NCBI GenBank assembly: GCA_964036665.1
Contig: OZ038528.1
Location: 11,910,501-11,974,500, forward strand
From: Gordius sp. MW1
Taxonomy: Eukaryota > Nematomorpha > Gordioida > Gordea > Gordiidae
Length of the DNA stretch: 64,000 nt
Direction: 5' to 3'
Made by a program: the position numbers and the translations under genes
Shown here: in pieces, positions 62,340-64,000 of the stretch
How positions within the stretch are numbered: the stretch's first letter is position 1
Layout: each line of letters starts with the position of its first letter
The notes under the pieces: generated by a model
Told to the model about the DNA's origin: nothing
The model's database searches: none
Seen by the model: only the letters and a program-made list of their open reading frames with translations

Positions 62340-64000
62340 TATTCATCCGATGAAAGTTGTCGTTTTCAGACGTGGTTTCCATGATAAAAAGTAAAGATTT
62401 ATCAGAATCAGAAAACTATTACTTTAAAATCATGATCGCATAGTGCATTTTTGAAAAATTAAGCACTCACGTTGCGATCCAACAAACTAATCGCAACAAT
62501 AAAACGTTGTCTTTTGTCAAAATGATAGTTCTCGCAGCTTAAAACCTCTTTTCGGAAGTCAATCGAGGATAATAGGATTCTCAATTTGGCCTACTTTTAT
62601 ATATTTTTTCATGCTCTTTCACATAGAATCGAAAAAAATAAATATTTTTACCTCAAAATTTTTCACATATTTTTCTTTGAACCGTATTCATCCGATGAAA
62701 GTTGTCGTTTTCCGACGTGGTTTCCATGATAAAAAGTAAAAATTTATCAGAATCAGAAAACTATTACTTTAAAATCATGATCGCATAGTGCATTTTTGAA
62801 AAATTAAGCACTCACGCTGCGATACAACAAACTAATCGCAACAATAAAACGTTGTCTTTTGTCAAAATGATAGTTCTCGCAGCTTAAAACCTCTTAGTCA
62901 ATCGAGGATAATAGGATTCTAAACTTGTCTTACTTTTATATATTTTTTTATGCTCTTTCACATAGAATCGAAAAAAATAAATATTTTTACCTCAAAATTT
63001 TTCACATATTTTTCTTTGAACCGTATTCATCCGATAAAAGTTGTCGTTTTCAGATGTGGTTTCCTTGATAAAAAGTAAAAATTTATCAGAATCAGAAAAC
63101 TATTACTTTGAAATCATGATCGCATAGTGCATTTTTGAAAAATTAAGCACTCACGTTGCGATACAACAAACTAATCGCAACAATTAAACGTTGTCTTTTG
63201 TCAAAATGATAATTCTAGCAGCTTAAAACCTCTTTTCGGAAGTCAATCGAGGATAATAGGATTCTCAAATTGGCTTACTTTTATATATTTCTTCATGCTC
63301 TTTCACATAGAATCGAAAATAAATAAATATTTTTACCTCAAAATTTTTCACATATTTTTCTTTGAACCGTATTCATCCGAAGAAAGTTGTCGTTTTCAGA
63401 CGTGGTTTCCATGATAAAAAGTAAAAATTTATCAGAATCAGAAAACTATTACTTTGAAATCATGATCGCATAGTGCATTTTTGAAAAATTAAGCACTCAC
63501 GTTGCGATACAACAAACTAATCGCAACAATAAAACGTTGCCTTTTGTCAAAATGATAGTTCTCGCAGCTTAAAACCTCTTTTCGGAAGTCAATCGAGGAT
63601 AATAGGATTCTCAACTTGGCTTACTTTTATATATTTTTTTATGCTCTTTTACATAGAATCGAAAAAAATAAATATTTTTACCTTAAAATTTTTCACATAT
63701 TTTTCTTTGAACCGTATTCATCCGATGAAAGTTGTCGTTTTCAGACGTGGTTTCCATGATAAAAAGTAAAAATTTATCAGAATCAGAAAACTATTACTTT
63801 GAAATCATGATCGCATAATGCATTTTTGAAAAATTAAGCACTCACGTTGCGATACAACAAACTAATCGCAACAATAAAACGTTGTATTTTGTCAAAATGA
63901 TAGTTCTCGCAGCTTAAAACCTCTTTTCGGAAGTCAATCGAGGATAATAGGATTCTCAAATTGGCCTACTTTAATATGTTTTTTCATGCTCTTTCACATA
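62340..64000 (+). repeat. Diverged monomers at right end of window
   Basis: Unit starts are 62340, 62685, 63024, 63370 and 63715 (partial, 286 bases). Unit 62685 is 339 bp because six bases are missing in CTCTT-AGTCAATCG near 62895. Changes I saw nowhere else include GATAAAAG, CAGATGTGG, CAATTAAACG, AATTCTAGCAG, ATTTCTTCATGC, GAAAATAAATAAAT, GTTGCCTTTTG, CATAATGC and TAATATGTTTT. Private changes per monomer are far more frequent than in HOR-1 or HOR-2. Confidence 0.9.

Larger units (their letters stand above)
1..64000 (+). repeat. Satellite DNA array, ~344 bp monomer, head-to-tail
   Basis: The window is filled by direct tandem copies of one AT-rich unit, phased here on TATTCATCCG. I count 185 complete units and one partial. 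Most are 342-347 bp long, with extremes of 339 bp (62685-63023) and 340 bp (35835-36174). All copies are in the same orientation and none is interrupted by foreign DNA. Length differences come mainly from the A-run near unit position 290-300, a 1-base loss in AAAACG near position 165, a 2-base loss before AGTGC near position 101, and single-base changes near position 50. Satellite arrays of this kind form centromeric or pericentromeric heterochromatin in many eukaryotes. That location is inferred here, since no flanking sequence or centromere protein data are visible. Confidence 0.98.

Noticed and set aside
1-64000. CRISPR array or bacterial repeat
   Set aside because: There are no short repeats with unique spacers. 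The period is 344 bp with continuous homology, and there are no neighbouring cas genes.
1-64000. LTR, LINE, SINE or DNA-transposon origin or insertion
   Set aside because: No terminal repeats, target-site duplications, poly(A) junctions, reverse transcriptase or transposase coding sequence, or interruption of the monomer phase were seen anywhere.
1-64000. Telomeric repeats or tRNA/rRNA genes embedded in the array
   Set aside because: No TTAGG- or TTAGGG-type runs and no tRNA- or rRNA-like segments were found on either strand.

Overview
The whole 64 kb window is one uninterrupted head-to-tail satellite DNA array. The monomer is about 344-345 bp, AT-rich, and every copy lies in the same orientation. 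I phased it by eye on the TATTCATCCG motif at position 1. That gives 185 complete monomers, mean about 344.4 bp and range 339-347 bp, plus a 286-base partial monomer at 63715-64000. I see no protein-coding gene, rRNA, tRNA, CRISPR array, transposon insertion or inverted monomer. The short open frames of 60-88 codons are by-products of satellite variants.

The organism is a eukaryote, and the locus is probably centromeric or pericentromeric heterochromatin. Monomer 1 is about 30% GC by hand count. It has 13 CpG sites where base composition predicts about 7.6, so CpG is not depleted. That argues against a heavily CpG-methylated vertebrate or plant satellite and fits insects and some other invertebrates. 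A length near two nucleosomes (2 x 172) is common in beetle and other insect satellites, but I cannot name a species from sequence alone.

Layout: (1) 1-2755, mixed monomers. (2) 2756-15506, a 9-monomer higher-order repeat (HOR-1, 3101 bp): two full near-identical copies, a 6-monomer deletion derivative, and an expanded 13-monomer derivative. (3) 15507-29975, 42 monomers with no long exact higher-order period, apparently older. (4) 29976-32735, a 4-monomer unit of 1380 bp present twice. (5) 32736-34798, mixed. (6) 34799-37552, a second, unrelated 4-monomer unit (1376 and 1378 bp) present twice. (7) 37553-39958, transition. (8) 39959-58895, HOR-2, a 7-monomer unit A-B-C-D-E-F-G (2411 bp) present complete twice, mixed with 4-, 5- and 6-monomer derivatives that all begin A-B-C. 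(9) 58896-64000, mixed monomers with a 3-monomer tandem duplication (1033 bp). The last four monomers carry many private changes, as expected near an array edge.

Each monomer carries two adjacent dyad symmetries (monomer-1 coordinates 103-128 and 132-158) and an A/T-tract-rich 3' end. Several junction monomers are readable chimeras of two HOR positions, so individual unequal exchanges can be traced. One exchange maps to a 29-bp interval lying almost exactly on the first dyad. The clearest biology here is a satellite caught during repeated rounds of local amplification, with several independent higher-order families side by side in 64 kb.
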